Of a stretch of DNA of 64,000 nt, positions 22,689 through 34,300 are shown piece after piece. The translations under genes were made by a program, and so were the position numbers. The DNA comes from Semisulcospira habei. Lineage: Eukaryota > Mollusca > Gastropoda > Semisulcospiridae. Below the pieces are notes generated by a model, which saw nothing but the letters and a program-made list of their open reading frames with translations, made no database searches and was not told where the DNA came from. The DNA lies in assembly GCA_036245525.1 (NCBI GenBank), contig BTPG01000004.1, positions 13,983,843 through 14,047,842 of the forward strand. Reading direction: 5' to 3'. The first letter of the stretch is position 1. Each line of letters starts with the position of its first letter.

Positions 22689-23700
22689 ATGTCACCGCAA
22701 CGAAGGCTAACGCCAGTAGATCAAGGCCGGGCGCTAGCATGGCTGCAGAATAGAATTTCCGGACGATAAGGTGAGAGACGTCTTGGCGTGTCTCATTCAG
22801 TGATCCAGAGGCTGTTGGCACGATTCCAAGAGACTGGAAGGGCAGAACAACGACCCTGCTCAGGACGCCCACGCTGCACCAGCAGAAGGGAGGACAGATA
22901 CCTCTGTGTGGCGGCGCTGCACGAACGAACTGTGACGTCAACCACTCTGCGACGTCAACTGGTGCAAGGTGCAAACGTTAACGTCAGCAGAAGCACAGTC
23001 AGAGAAGAGCAGGCCAGCATTGAGAATACCCATCACTCCAGCTCATCGCAGAGCTCGGGTTGCCTGGTGTCAACATATGAGGTGGAACAGACTCCAGTGG
23101 TCTCAGGTTCTGTTTACTGATGAGTCACGGTTCACTGTGTCCTTCAACGACGGCAGGGTGAGGGTTTGGAGACGCCAGGGCGAGCGATTCACGGATGGAT
23201 GAGTCCAAGAGGTGGATCGCTACGGAGGAGGCTCAGTCATGGTCTGGGCAGGCTTCAGTAGGGAAGGCAGGACCCCCCTCCAAGTCATCCGATAAACCCT
23301 GACTGGACTGCGCTATCGGGACGAGATTGTGCAGCCCCTCATCCAACCAGCTCTCCAAGCCATAGGCGACAATGCGGTTGTGCAGGACGACAACGCTCGA
23401 CCTCAGCGCGCCCGTGTGGTGGATGACTACCTTGAGCAACGGGGCATTATGAAGATGGAGTGGCCAGCTCGTTCACCTGATCTGGCTCCCATCGAGCACC
23501 TCTGGGACGTGCAGGGCCAACGTGTAGTCAGCAATCACCCCCCACCTGAAGGCGTCCCCTAGCTGACTCAGTTACTGCATCAAGAGTGGGAAGCGATCCC
23601 ACAACATGTTTTCCGAACCCTGGTGAACTCCATGCGTCAACGCTGCATTCAATGCTTGGATGCACCAGTCTTGTGTAACTTTTCAAATGAGGGGTGGGTG
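22689..23700 (+). pseudogene. Tc1-family transposase, decayed
   Basis: It begins MSPQRRLTPVDQGRALAW and reads to a stop at 22767. It then resumes in other frames: GVSHSVIQRLLARFQETG and RPCSGRPRCTS (paired-type helix-turn-helix and GRPR hinge), VLFTDESRFTV (first Asp), VVQDDNARPQRARVV (second Asp) and SPDLAPIEHLWD (Glu). Thirty-four residues separate the second Asp and the Glu, the DD34E spacing of Tc1. At least two frameshifts and several stops, including one at about 23560, make it inactive. Recognisable sequence ends near RQRCIQCLDA. Confidence 0.9.
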
Positions 23701-23870
23701 AACATTCTGACGTACTGCTGTTGTTACAATTGGTTGATTTACTCAAAACATAAATGAAACTGTTACTGAATAAATTGCAAAGTACTGACTCCAAGTATTG
23801 TTACTTTATTTGTGTTGTGTTGTGTTGTCGGTGCGTCTGCGATAAACAGTGGCCCTTAAGTTTTGACCAT

Positions 23871-24239
23871 TAGTTCGCGCCACATGTACGTTCAGGAGTG
23901 AGGTTATGACGTAATTCTTTTTTTGTTCCTTCAATTGTTAGAGGTTTAGCCTGCCCGCTTTTGACATCATGGACAAGCTATTAAATTCGCCCCACCGCGA
24001 CCTGTCCTAAAAAGTCCCTTCTATAAATAGAAGGAAATTAAAAACGCCAAAGGCAAATGAAACAGTGAGTGTGCCAAGTTCTCTTACCCTTTCTCTACAG
24101 CTGTGCACACAATCATTTTGAACAGCCGCTAACCTCTGGCTCTGGTCATCATGCGACACGCCATTTGAGCCTTCCATTTTTCTACGTAATAAATATATTA
24201 CGTAATTCAAACTGCACATAAAGTATACATACGTCATTT

Positions 24240-24245
<6 letters not shown>
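23871..24245. other. no gene recognised
   Basis: Short unique spacer between the Tc1 element and a microsatellite cluster; nothing recognised. Confidence 0.5.
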
Positions 24246-24294
<49 letters not shown>

Positions 24295-24313
24295 TCTCTC
24301 TCTCTCTCTGTCT

Positions 24314-24350
<37 letters not shown>

Positions 24351-24351
24351 A

Positions 24352-24419
<68 letters not shown>

Positions 24420-24565
24420 GCACATAGACACAGACACACAGTGCACACAAACCCAGACACATGTAACATGAGCCCGAGTTAGAGACATGTTCCGATTTAT
24501 TTGTTTGTTTGTTTGTTTGTTTGTTTGTTTGTTTGTTTGTTTGTTTGTTTGTTTGTTTGTTTGTG
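24246..24565. repeat. (CA)n/(TC)n and (GTTT)n microsatellites
   Basis: CA and TC repeats occupy 24246-24417 and a (GTTT)n tetranucleotide run 24499-24565, separated by about 80 bp of unique sequence. The long cysteine/valine frames here are artefacts of the repeats. Confidence 0.97.
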
Positions 24566-24568
24566 TGT

Positions 24569-25781
24569 GATTCTGATGACAGTGCACGTGCTGTTTGTCT
24601 GCCTCCACTCGCTTCGCGGGGGCGATTGCGGGGACATAGCCAGTGTGGACTCTGTGCATGCTTCTGATGACAATGCCCGCGCGGGTTGTCTCCCTCGGTC
24701 AGCTATGCGTGGCGAGTCTGGGGAGACAACCAGTGAGGACAGCTCCGCGGCCTTCACTGTTGAGGACTCTGACGTCAAGGCTGTGTTTCAGCATCTAAAC
24801 ATTAGAAAAGCCGCTGGACCTGACAATGTGTCTCCCTGTGTGTTGAAGCACTGTGCAGATCAGCTTGCTGGTGTGTTTTCTGATATCTTTAATATGTCAC
24901 TCAGTCAGCGTAAAGTGCCAAACTGCTTCAAACGATCCACAATAATTCCAGTTCCAAAGAAAACCAAAGTGACATGACTAAACGACTACAGACCAGTGGC
25001 TTTAACCAGTGTCGTCATGAAATCACTAGAGCGACTTGTCCTGTGTTTCATGAAGTCACTTATTGACCCGTGTTTTGACCCACACCTGTTTGCTTATAGA
25101 GGGAACAGATCCGTAACGGACGCTGTCTCTTTGGCTCTATTTCATGTTCTTCAGAACCTAGAGCGACCTAACACATACGCACGCATTCTCTTTGTAGATT
25201 ATAGCAGTGTTTTTAACACTATTGTCCCTACATGTCAGCAATACAAAAGAGCTGATAGTGGACTTTAGATGTGACAAAACTGTCCTCCCACCTCTTGTAG
25301 TTCACGATCAAACCGTAGAAACTGTTCAGCATTTTAAATTTCTGGAAACCACCATCTCCGATGATATTAAATGGGAACAAAACACAGAGAACATTGTAAA
25401 GAAAGCACAGCAGCGCCTTTATTTTTCGAGAAGGCTGAGGGCTTTTGGTGTGAGCAGAACTGGCATGGCATGGTGTGTGTTGACATTCTCGATCGCGGTC
25501 TGGTATGGCAGTGCGTCTGCACGGGAAAAACACAGACTGAACCGTGTTGTCAGGACGGCTTCCAAAATAATCGGCAAACACATGCAAGTCTTGACAGTGT
25601 GTACCAACAGCGGCTGCTTAGACGTGCAGGGCTTATTACACGCGACGCTACACACCCGGCAAACAGTCTCTTTAACCTGCTTCCGTCTGGTCTCCGCTAC
25701 TCTGCTCTCAAAGCCGCACGGACAAACCGTTTTAGTAACAGTTTTTATCCTAGTGCTGTCCTGGCCCTTTCAGTGTTATAA
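24569..25781 (+). pseudogene. Rex1/CR1-like LINE reverse transcriptase, internally deleted
   Basis: Three frames read in order. The first is [21 protein letters not shown] and IIPVPKK. After an in-frame stop comes NDYRPVALTSVVMKSLERLV and ARILFVDYSSVFNTI. Then a junction skips roughly 130 residues to KELIVDFRCDK and FKFLETTISDDIKW, and finally LFNLLPSGLRYSALKARTNR in yet another frame. The missing part includes the GSPQGCVLSP and catalytic FADD motifs, so the copy is dead. The wording is that of Rex1/CR1-group elements. Two related pieces of about 45 bp near 24569 and 24660 indicate a local duplication at its 5' end. Confidence 0.85.
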
Positions 25782-26430
25782 GCGTGCGATGATGTGCTCT
25801 GTGGGCCAATCATAGAGTTTCATTGCCGAGGACTGATGTTTGCGTGAATGACTGAGTGTGAGTGCGTATGTGCATAAAATCATGTGGCCGGCCTACGTGA
25901 CAGCACTTCGCTCAACCCTTGTGCTATCCCTTTGGCTGTTGGTGGTGTTTGGTCGAGCTGACTCCATGAGTCTCCTCCCCCGGCAGGGCGCGACCCAAAC
26001 GTTTGAGAGCATAGTGTATATCAGTATTAGCCTAGTCTGATGATATATATTAACCAGTTTTATATTCAACTGTGATGACGAAAATAGTGACATTTACTCT
26101 AAGGTATTTTGTTTTCTTTTTAAACGATATACCTTTAATTAATATCGATTGCCTAGATTAATATTCGTGTGTGTTTCTGTGTGTGTGGAAGATGAGCGTG
26201 GGTGTGTACGGTACGCATTGGTTTGTGATATTAGTTGTTTAGTTTTAAAGTTTTTACAGTGTGTATAGGGCATTGGATTTGTGTGATAGAGTATTAATTT
26301 TTGTTGTTGTTGTTGTTGTTGATGTTGTTGACTGTGATGTTTGTAATTGTAACGACACCAACAAACATTCCTATGCTTTATGTTCTTAAGGCAAATGGCA
26401 ATAAACAGTAAATATTTATTTATCTATCTA
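25782..26430 (+). other. likely 3' untranslated region of the Rex1-like LINE
   Basis: Non-coding T/G-rich sequence after the LINE frame, with a (GTT)n run near 26300. It ends in AATAAACAGTAAATATTTATT and a (TATC)n tract at about 26400-26430, as expected for a LINE 3' end. Confidence 0.5.
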
Positions 26431-26565
26431 TATATCTTGTTTGGCGTCCATGCCGCTATCAAACATCGGAGTGGACCAACTCCGGATATATCGGTCATTC
26501 TCCTAAGGTGTGTAACACAGAGGGTCATACTCTCAGATGAAATGTGACATGCATACACTTCTCAT

Positions 26566-27576
26566 TGTTACGAGTGTGGCTGTGTTTGTTCAGTGAGAGC
26601 ATACATGTGTTAATCGTAGGAAACAATCCGATATTTATTTGAGCTTTCATGGTTGCGAATCACGTACCTTTTCAGTAAGATTTTCTTTCGTTCGCGCGTA
26701 GAGCGGAATTCGATTTGTTGTGATACGCTAAGTTTAGACCGGAACATTAAAAAAAAGTCACATGGAAAAGAGCGGTCAATTTGTGTACTGCGTAGTTTCG
26801 CTGAGAATATACCAGAACGTTCGAGCAAAATCGCGCTCTGTCTAATCACCTCGTTTGTGTTACTTCAAAGTGTTGGTAACCTTTTGAAATTCGGTATCTA
26901 AACCGCTCTTATAATCATAGTTTTCTGTGCGCGTGAAATTAGCAGCCGCCCGGTCAGTGTGTGTTGTGAAAGATCGTGAAACCGGCTTCCAGAAAGCGTC
27001 GGCAAGGTCGTGAACGGTCTGCTATACTCTTATGTGCCGTCATTACACATTAGGATTTAGGGCTGAAATGAGCAGTCTAAGTTTTGTACACTATTGTAGT
27101 ATTCCTGAAAGTTCTTTGTTTCATTAATATTTTTGAGTTCCGGTTACGTAGATTATTTTGATTGGTTGCGTTGCGTGATTTTTTTAAAAGAATATTATGA
27201 AAAGTCGTTTTACTATAAAAAAAGGTGGTGCTAGGAAACACGTGTGCACATTGTCATGCATTGTCAGTTGTAGGGACACACAGTTTATCGTAGCTACGTG
27301 GCCCGTATAGGGTGTACATTGTGAGAGACGCATCGTAACGGTGGTGTACGTTGTATGAGAAACTCTGAGTGCCAGTGTTGACATTTTCGAAGAAGAGACA
27401 TTGTGTGGAGATCGCATCGCTGAATTAAAATATTGTTGCAACTGTTACTCCAGTATTGCCTACATCCTTAAGCCACGTGTAACGGGATGCAGCAAAATGA
27501 AGTTTATTTAACAGAACCTTACGTGCGTGCGTCTGATGTGTTTATCATACTACGACTACGACTCAACCACGTAACA
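26566..27576 (+). repeat. 5' LTR of the Gmr1-like element
   Basis: 1,011 bp, TGTTACGAGTG...CCACGTAACA, aligned along its length with the 3' LTR at 40666-41697. Differences include the region near 27000 and a stretch of about 25 bp near 27400 that only the 3' copy has. Confidence 0.95.
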
Positions 27577-27579
27577 TTT

Positions 27580-27597
27580 TGGCACCTCCGACGGGAC
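27580..27597 (+). other. primer binding site of the gypsy element
   Basis: TGGCACCTCCGACGGGAC starts three bases after the LTR. TGG pairs with a tRNA CCA end, and the reverse complement reads like a T-arm/acceptor stem. The tRNA is not identified. Confidence 0.7.
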
Positions 27598-27658
27598 TTC
27601 TTCAGTTGGCTCAGTGGAAAGGGTAGCAGGAGAAAACAGCCAGCAGTAAAACGCAGAG

Positions 27659-28936
27659 ATGGCGACATCCGAAATGGAGACATTCCTGAAAATTGGAAAG
27701 GAATGTGGACTCGAAGGAGCTCAACTCCTCGAGTTTGTAAAGGAGAGAGAGAGAAGGAGAGATTGGAGAGAGAAAATGAGAGACTGGAGAACGAAGAAAA
27801 GAAACAAGAGAGAGAAGAAAGGGGAGATTGGAGAGAGAGAGGAGAAAGAAGAAAAGAGACGAGAGAGAGAAGAAAGGGAGAGATTGTAGAGAGAAGAAAG
27901 AGCTAAAGAACGTGAAATCAGGAAACTCGAAATTCAAGCAGAAGAGGCAGAGAAACCGCGAGAAGAGGCAGAGAGGCAGCAACAACATGAAATTCATCTA
28001 AAGCAGATGGAAATAGAGGCACACAGCCAGAGAGCTAATGAAGCAACACCATTAGCCAGCAGAGAGCAAACAGCCCGTGCGCCAAAGCTACCACCTTTCG
28101 CAGAAAATTCAGATAAGATGGACGCTTACCTGGAGCGATGCGAACGCTTCGCAAGCAGTAATAACTGGAGACAAGAGACTTGGGCTAAAAAATTGAGTGC
28201 ACATCTAACTGGCAAAGCGATTGAATTTTACACCCGCTTGCCAAGAGAAGAAGCCAAAGATTATACACAGTTGAGAGCCGCCCTGCTGAGACAGTACGAC
28301 TTTACTGAAGAGGGTTAGAGGCGACGATTTCGGAACTGCAAGCTTGAAGAAGGAGACACACCCGGCCTATTCATTGAGATAATCAGGAGCTACCTGGAGA
28401 AATGGATAGAGCTGGCTGGTTTAAACAAAGATTACCAGGACCTGCGTAACCTCATCATCAAAGAACAAGTCCTCAACGCATGTTCTAAGGACCTGGCCGC
28501 CCACCTTAGAGAGCAAAAAGATCAGTCCCTAAAGGCCCTAGCTGACTTCACTCAAAGATACCTTGACGCCCATAACATGAAGTTCGGGCCCAGTAAGCCG
28601 CAGCGTGTCTCTGCACCAGCAGAAGAAATCCACAATGTCAGAGACATCCCAAAATACAAGCCGGTGGAGAATTTGACATGTTTTCTCTGTGGAAAGAAAG
28701 GTCACAAAGCGATACGGTGTCCTTCAAAAGATGTTCCCCGAGGCGACAACATCAGAAGATCCAACCAAGTTCGCGGAATAGCAGGCAGAAGCAGTACCAC
28801 GTCTCAACACAGAGCCGCTGTTGTATTAGCCAATGATGTGACGTCATCCAGCGACTTTGAGTCTGGAGAGACGCGAGTAACACCGGAGCTGATTGAATCT
28901 TTCAAAAAAAAAAAAAAAATGGACGCATCACAGTAG
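27659..28936 (+). pseudogene. gag of the Gmr1-like element
   Basis: It begins MATSEMETFLKIGKECGLEG, then a long Arg/Glu coiled coil coded by GAGA-rich DNA (27740-27900) where the frame shifts. The next frame holds a capsid-like core (PKLPPFAENSDKMDAYLERC, AKKLSAHLTGKAIEFYTRL) related in form to SCAN domains. A TAG at 28316-28318 interrupts it. After that come NLIIKEQVLNACSKDLAAHL and a perfect CCHC zinc knuckle CFLCGKKGHKAIRC (CX2CX4HX4C). The frame ends at 28936, just past an A15 tract (28904-28918). Confidence 0.85.
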
Positions 28937-29497
28937 ATGGGGCTACATTCTTACCAGTCTCAAACATCGCGCTGCCTGAGAATGAAGTGCCGAACATGCC
29001 GGTGGTGTCAGGATTCGTCGGAAACACACCAGTGAGAGTGCTGAGAGACACCGGTTGCAGTTGCATCATCGTGAGAGAGGACCTAGTAACCGAAGACCAG
29101 AAGCTACAGGAGTGGACCACCCTCATTTTGGCCGACCGAACTGTGAGGATTATCCCCCTTGCCAATGTCAGCGTCGACACCCTGTACCTGAGAAAAGAGG
29201 CGAAGGTGTTGTGCGTGAACACCCGTGTCTACGATCTTATCATCGGAAACATTGATGGTGCCAGAAACGCAGACGATCCGGATCCAAAGTGGAGAACTGA
29301 AATATGTGCTGTTACCACGAGAAGTCAAGCAAAGAAGAGTCACACCAGACCATCCCTCTAAAAGTGGCGGACAACACGGAAGCAGCTGTGGTGAATAAGG
29401 AAAGGCTGGTAGAGCAATAGAGAGTCGACCCCGCGCTTGACAAGTTCCGAGGTCAGACCGAGCCCGTAACGCGAAAGGGAAAGGGGATAACCTTCGA
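28937..29497 (+). pseudogene. aspartic protease and linker of the Gmr1-like element
   Basis: After the A15 tract another frame gives PVVSGFVGNTPVRVLRDTGCSC, with the retroviral-type protease triad DTG and the flap/hydrophobic region ADRTVRIIPLANVSVDT and YDLIIGNIDGAR. The open frame stops at 29361. Further coding-like sequence (VNKERLVEQ, then DPALDKFRGQTEPVTRKGKG) runs to the insertion at 29503, with a stop inside. In Gmr1-like elements this stretch leads to the integrase zinc domain, found here at 36053. Confidence 0.8.
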
Positions 29498-30000
29498 GAC
29501 CATGTAACGCACGCACACTTGCCCCCATTCGTACGCACAGACTCGCACAACAGACGCGTTACATCGCCACTGACTCAGACGGGCGCATTCATGCGGTAAA
29601 ACTCAACTCACGGGCTTCCTTTCTAACGGAACATTTATACACAATAAATAGAGCAAACGCTTAAAAGGTTATCAACTATTTACACTCCACCTTCCCCACC
29701 ACATCCAAACATCACATACACATACACAATATCACTGCCAGGATAGGTATCAGTCTCTCATTATCCAACTTGTTTGGTGTTCTCGCCTGGTTACGCTGGT
29801 CCTTTCACGTCTAGGCGTGCAAGTCCTTTCTCGTACGCTCCTCGAGTCGTCCTGTCTCTCGAGTCGTGGGCGTCCTCGTTACGCGTACTGTATCTTCGCT
29901 GAGACCCTCGTGTCTTGGCACCGGCCGCTCACTCCCCGAGTGAAGAACTGGAGATATGACCTCGCGTTAGGTCCTGGTGACTGATGTGTCGGCGTCCGCC

Positions 30001-30024
30001 TCTCTCTCTCTCTCTCTCTCTCTC
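30001..30024. repeat. (TC)n at the LINE 5' junction
   Basis: A run of TC that continues as (CT)n after the LINE 3' end at about 35190-35296. The LINE seems to have entered a CT-rich target, so its duplication cannot be measured. Confidence 0.85.
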
Positions 30025-30338
30025 GACGAATGTAGCACACCAAAAAAAAGTTCAGAGTCAATTATCGATGCAAAATTAGGCGATTTCGTCACTAATCAAA
30101 GTTCTACTGTTTGGATTTTACTACCAGTGTCTTGGCCTATCTACGCTGATCATAACGGTGTAAATTTGGACTTTGTGCGACCACAGACTTCTGCCATCTG
30201 ACTGGTTTTCCTGTATCGCCATTGAACTGAGTACGACAATCGTCGGTGTGACTGTTAGTACAACACTGCCAGCTACGTGCACTGTGTAGTACTGTGTATT
30301 ACTGTGTAGCACTGTTGTGTCAATCGAACTGTGCTAAG

Positions 30339-31340
30339 ATGGCAGACAAAGAAGCTCTATCCGCATATCCACTCGAGGTCTCTGGAACTACACCACCTTT
30401 AGTTACTGTCAGTGACATTCAGCGTATAATCGACAAGCAGACACAGGTGATTGACGAGAAACTGGGGTCTCTTCGTGCTGACCTCTGTGATGTGCTGACC
30501 TCTATACAGGCGATTGGCACCGACATTGCTGACTTGAAGCAACGCGCTCGCAGCCTGGAGGACACCTGCAAGGAACTGACTGAGAAGCAGGAGGAGGTTT
30601 CCGAGTCTGTAGAAGACTTGCAGGAGGACATGGAAGATCTGCGGAAACGCTACGAGGAAGAACTAGACAAGCTAGAGGCGTTCTCACGTAGGGACAATCT
30701 GCGACTCTTTGGAATCGTGGAAACGCCAGGCGAGACCTTCTATTCCTGTGCCACCAAAGTACTGGAATGTCTGCAGGGCACAGTGCCAAATAAAACCTGG
30801 ACTGAGGACGATTTGGTACGCGCACACCGGGTGGGGAACAAACCGGACTTTGCATCTGTAGCAGCCAACCGTGCCAGAGCCAACAACAAGCCCCGCCCCA
30901 TGATCGTGAAGTTCGCGAGATGGAGGGACAAGATGGACGTCCTGACCAAGGGTCGTGCTGCACTCAAGCAAAAGGGGGTTAATGTTGCTGGTGACTTAAC
31001 CAACCGGCAACATGAACAGATCAGACTGCACCGGGAGAAAGGAATGCGGGCGTACTACAAGGGAAACAAGCTGGTCGTCGCTGGACCCCTAGTTCAACGG
31101 AACCACGACACCGACAACTTCGGCCGCCGTCATGCGACAGACAACAGCGTCGACAGAAGACCGGACAACCGTATCCAAGGACTCGGTGCCGCCGCAGCTA
31201 CTGGTCAGCAGGTCAACGCAACACCGGCACGTGCGCCACACTTGGTGTCCCCGTTACAGCCTTCACCTAAACCAGCGAAACGGCGCCGGCCACACAGTTC
31301 CCCTACAATTGAGGTCGGGGACGAATCCAGTGACCCGTGA
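30339..31340 (+). CDS. LINE ORF1 RNA-binding protein
   Basis: 333 residues from MADKEALSAYPLE. An upstream in-frame ATG at 30294 would add 15 unlikely residues. Residues about 40-130 form a coiled coil (repeated Leu/Glu/Lys heptads to EELDKLEAFSRRDN). Then an RRM-like region LRLFGIVE, DLVRAHRVGNK and RPMIVKFARWRDK, a C-terminal segment KQKGVNVAGDLTNRQ, and a basic tail (KPAKRRRPHSS). This trimer plus RRM plus C-terminal layout is that of L1-type ORF1 proteins, which coat LINE RNA and act as chaperones during target-primed reverse transcription. ORF2 starts 42 bp downstream. Confidence 0.85.
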   Translation: MADKEALSAYPLEVSGTTPPLVTVSDIQRIIDKQTQVIDEKLGSLRADLCDVLTSIQAIGTDIADLKQRARSLEDTCKELTEKQEEVSESVEDLQEDMEDLRKRYEEELDKLEAFSRRDNLRLFGIVETPGETFYSCATKVLECLQGTVPNKTWTEDDLVRAHRVGNKPDFASVAANRARANNKPRPMIVKFARWRDKMDVLTKGRAALKQKGVNVAGDLTNRQHEQIRLHREKGMRAYYKGNKLVVAGPLVQRNHDTDNFGRRHATDNSVDRRPDNRIQGLGAAAATGQQVNATPARAPHLVSPLQPSPKPAKRRRPHSSPTIEVGDESSDP

Positions 31341-31382
31341 TATGTCGGCCAAGCCGCGTCTCCCACCTCAATTGCACGGGAT

Positions 31383-34300
31383 GTGTCACCGATGCGCGCG
31401 TGTGTTGTAGAGCAGCCAGTAGATAATGTGTTGCATACACTTACCTTTCTGTCATGGAATGTTGATGGACTGTGGAGCAAGCTATCTGACCCAGACTTTC
31501 TACAATATGTAAGTAATTATGACATTGTGTGTTTGTTTGAAACATTTTTAGACAATGCTTTCGTCCCGCCTGACTGCTGGTCTGATTTCACGTGTTTTTC
31601 CTTACCTGCAGTCAAACTGTCACGTCAAGGAAGAAGCTCGGGAGGTGTTGTTGTGTTAGTAAAAAATGTGTATGCCAAGTTTGTTTTCCAAGTGAACATG
31701 ACATGCGCTCAAAGTGTCTTTCTCAAACTTGACAGATCATTGTTTGGTACTGAATGCGATGTGCTTTTGGTCGCGTGCTATGTTCCGCCCAAGGAGTCAC
31801 CATTTTATAGACAATTACCGTACGACTGCCTGTTGGAAGAATTAGAACAGTGTCTTGCTAGTGCCCTCGAGCAATTTGGAGACATTCATTTCCTAATGTG
31901 TGGTGATTTTAATGGTAGAACTGGGGATTTGCAGCCTAATCCATATTTGTTTCAGCTTGATCCTGATGAAACACTACTAACTAATACCGCTCTATTTGAA
32001 CCTTCACGATTTACTGAAGATATGACTGTAAATACATTTGGAAGAAAACTATTAGATTTGTGTGCATGTTTTAAACTGATGATTCTGAATGGGTTCTGTA
32101 GCCCTGATCTGTCAAAGCACCTGACATTTATTTCTCCCACTGGTTGTAGTATTAATGATTATTTTGTTGCATCTCCTGACTTTATTTGTTTGTGTGACAA
32201 ACTTGAAGTTGGCGAGAGGATAGAGTCTGTACACATGCCACTGGTCCTTACTGTGTCTTGTGTACGTGTATCACCCCACAACGATGTTTCTGATGATGAT
32301 ACGCAGTGTTTTTCATTTGATAAGATTATCTGGGAACCTGCTAAGGCCCAAACGCTCAGCGACAGTTTAACTACTCCTGCATTCCAGGATGCTCTAGTAG
32401 CTGCTACTGCTGAGATCGATGATGATATTAATAGTGCATTAGACATTTTCACATGTGCTATCAAAGACGCTGCTAGTTGCATGACAAAACAATTTCATTC
32501 CTCCACAGGCAATACACACAAAACAAACACCGCTAGTCACCCCTGGTTTGACCAGGAATGCAGAAATGCAAAAATGCGAACGCGTAAAGCCTTACGTACA
32601 TACACAAAAAATAAAACCATGGAAAATAAAGCATCGTTTGTTAATGAGAGAAAACAATACAAGAGATTACTTAGAGCTAAAGAAGTTAATTTTAAGAGGG
32701 AAGCTGTTGACAAAATTCTTGAGTATAGACATAACTCTCAGGCATTTTGGAAGGAAATAAAGAAGTGGAAAAGAAAACGTCGTTTAAGAAACAATATAAC
32801 AAAGAAGCAGTGGTTTGATCACTTCTCTAGCATTCTAAATGAAAACATAGCACAGCAAGAGAATAATGATGATGTATATTTTTCAGAAGACTCTGAGTCT
32901 GATGAAGCCTTATTTCATGACCTAGATATCAACATAGAAGAAGCAGAAGTTATTGCTGCTATAAAACATGCCAAAGCAGGAAAGGCCCCCGGGCCTGATG
33001 GAATTATAAATGAAGTTCTTAAAGTCTCCAACCCAGCTATCATCTCCTTTCTCACTAAGTATTTTAATGCTCTATTCAACAAAGGGTTGTTCCCCAGCGA
33101 ATGGTCTAAAGCTATTATTTTCCCACTCCACAAGAAAGGAGATGTAAATAATCCAGATAATTATCGTGGTATTGCTCTCATTAGCTGTGTTAGTAAACTG
33201 TATACCTACATTTTGAACAGAAGGTTAACAGACTGGGCTGAGGAACATAATATTCTGTCTGAAACACAAGCCGGGTTTAGGAAATCCTACTCTACTGTGG
33301 ACCATATATTTACACTTTATGCTATTGTTCAAAAACAACTTCTACAAAATAAGAAAGTTTATGTGGCTTTTGTTGACTTCCGCAAAGCTTTCGATACTGT
33401 TAAAAGAGGTGTGCTTTGGAATATTTTATTGAAGGCTGGAGTGCGCGGCAAAATGCTTTCAGCTATGAAGGCAATGTATGACTCGGTGAAATTTTGTGTT
33501 AGAGACAGCCTGAATTGTACAGCGTTTTTTGAGTGTTTCCAAGGTTTAAAACAAGGATGTTTAGCATCGCCGACATTGTTCTCCTTTTTGATTAACGAGC
33601 TTGCTGTGTACATTATTGAAAATGGTAAACATGGTTTCCAACTAAAAGCCGATGCAGCAGAACTGTTTTTGTTGATGTTTGCAGATGACATTGCTTTGTT
33701 TTCATCAACCCCCAATGGCCTTCAGACTCAGCTGAACAATTTATACAAAGAAGCATCTAAGCTTGGTTTGTCTGTTAACCTAGACAAGACAAAAATAATT
33801 GTGTTTCGAAATGGTGGGTATTTGTCAAAATATGAGAAATGGATTTACGGGGGAACGAGGGTAGAAGTTGTCAATATGTATAAGTACCTTGGGTTAAACT
33901 TTACCACACGTTTGAGTTTAAACACATCCGTTGATGACTTAGTGACTAAGGCAAAAAAATGTGTAATCGATATTTTCTGTATGTTGAAGAAAATTAACTG
34001 CGCTAGTCCTGATGTTTTTTTCAAGCTGTTTGATGCGCAGGTTGTCCCAATTTTGTTGTATGCCTCAGAAATTTGGGGTATAAACGAGTGTGCCGAAATT
34101 GAAAGAGTCCATACATTTGCATGTAAACGTTTTCTTAATGTCAACTTCCGCACACCGAACCTGATGGTTTATGGTGAACTTGGTCGATATCCCCTGTCAG
34201 TATTAACGTCAGTAAGATGTGTTTCCTACTGGCTTCGACTCTGCGCTTTACCTGTTACTAGATTTGCAAATATGGCTTATCATATGCTTAAGGATTTAGA

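Larger units (their letters stand above)
19814..23870 (+). mobile_element. Tc1-like transposon carrying a nested LINE
   Basis: The left end ATGGTCACAACTGAAGGGCC and the right end (reverse complement ATGGTCAAAACTTAAGGGCC) match except for two bases. Each is flanked by TA (19812-19813 and 23871-23872), the Tc1/mariner duplication. Inside lie a LINE (19971-22472) and a decayed DD34E transposase (22689-23700). Without the LINE and its duplicated target the element is about 1.54 kb, normal for Tc1. The left end abuts a (TA)n tract. Confidence 0.85.
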
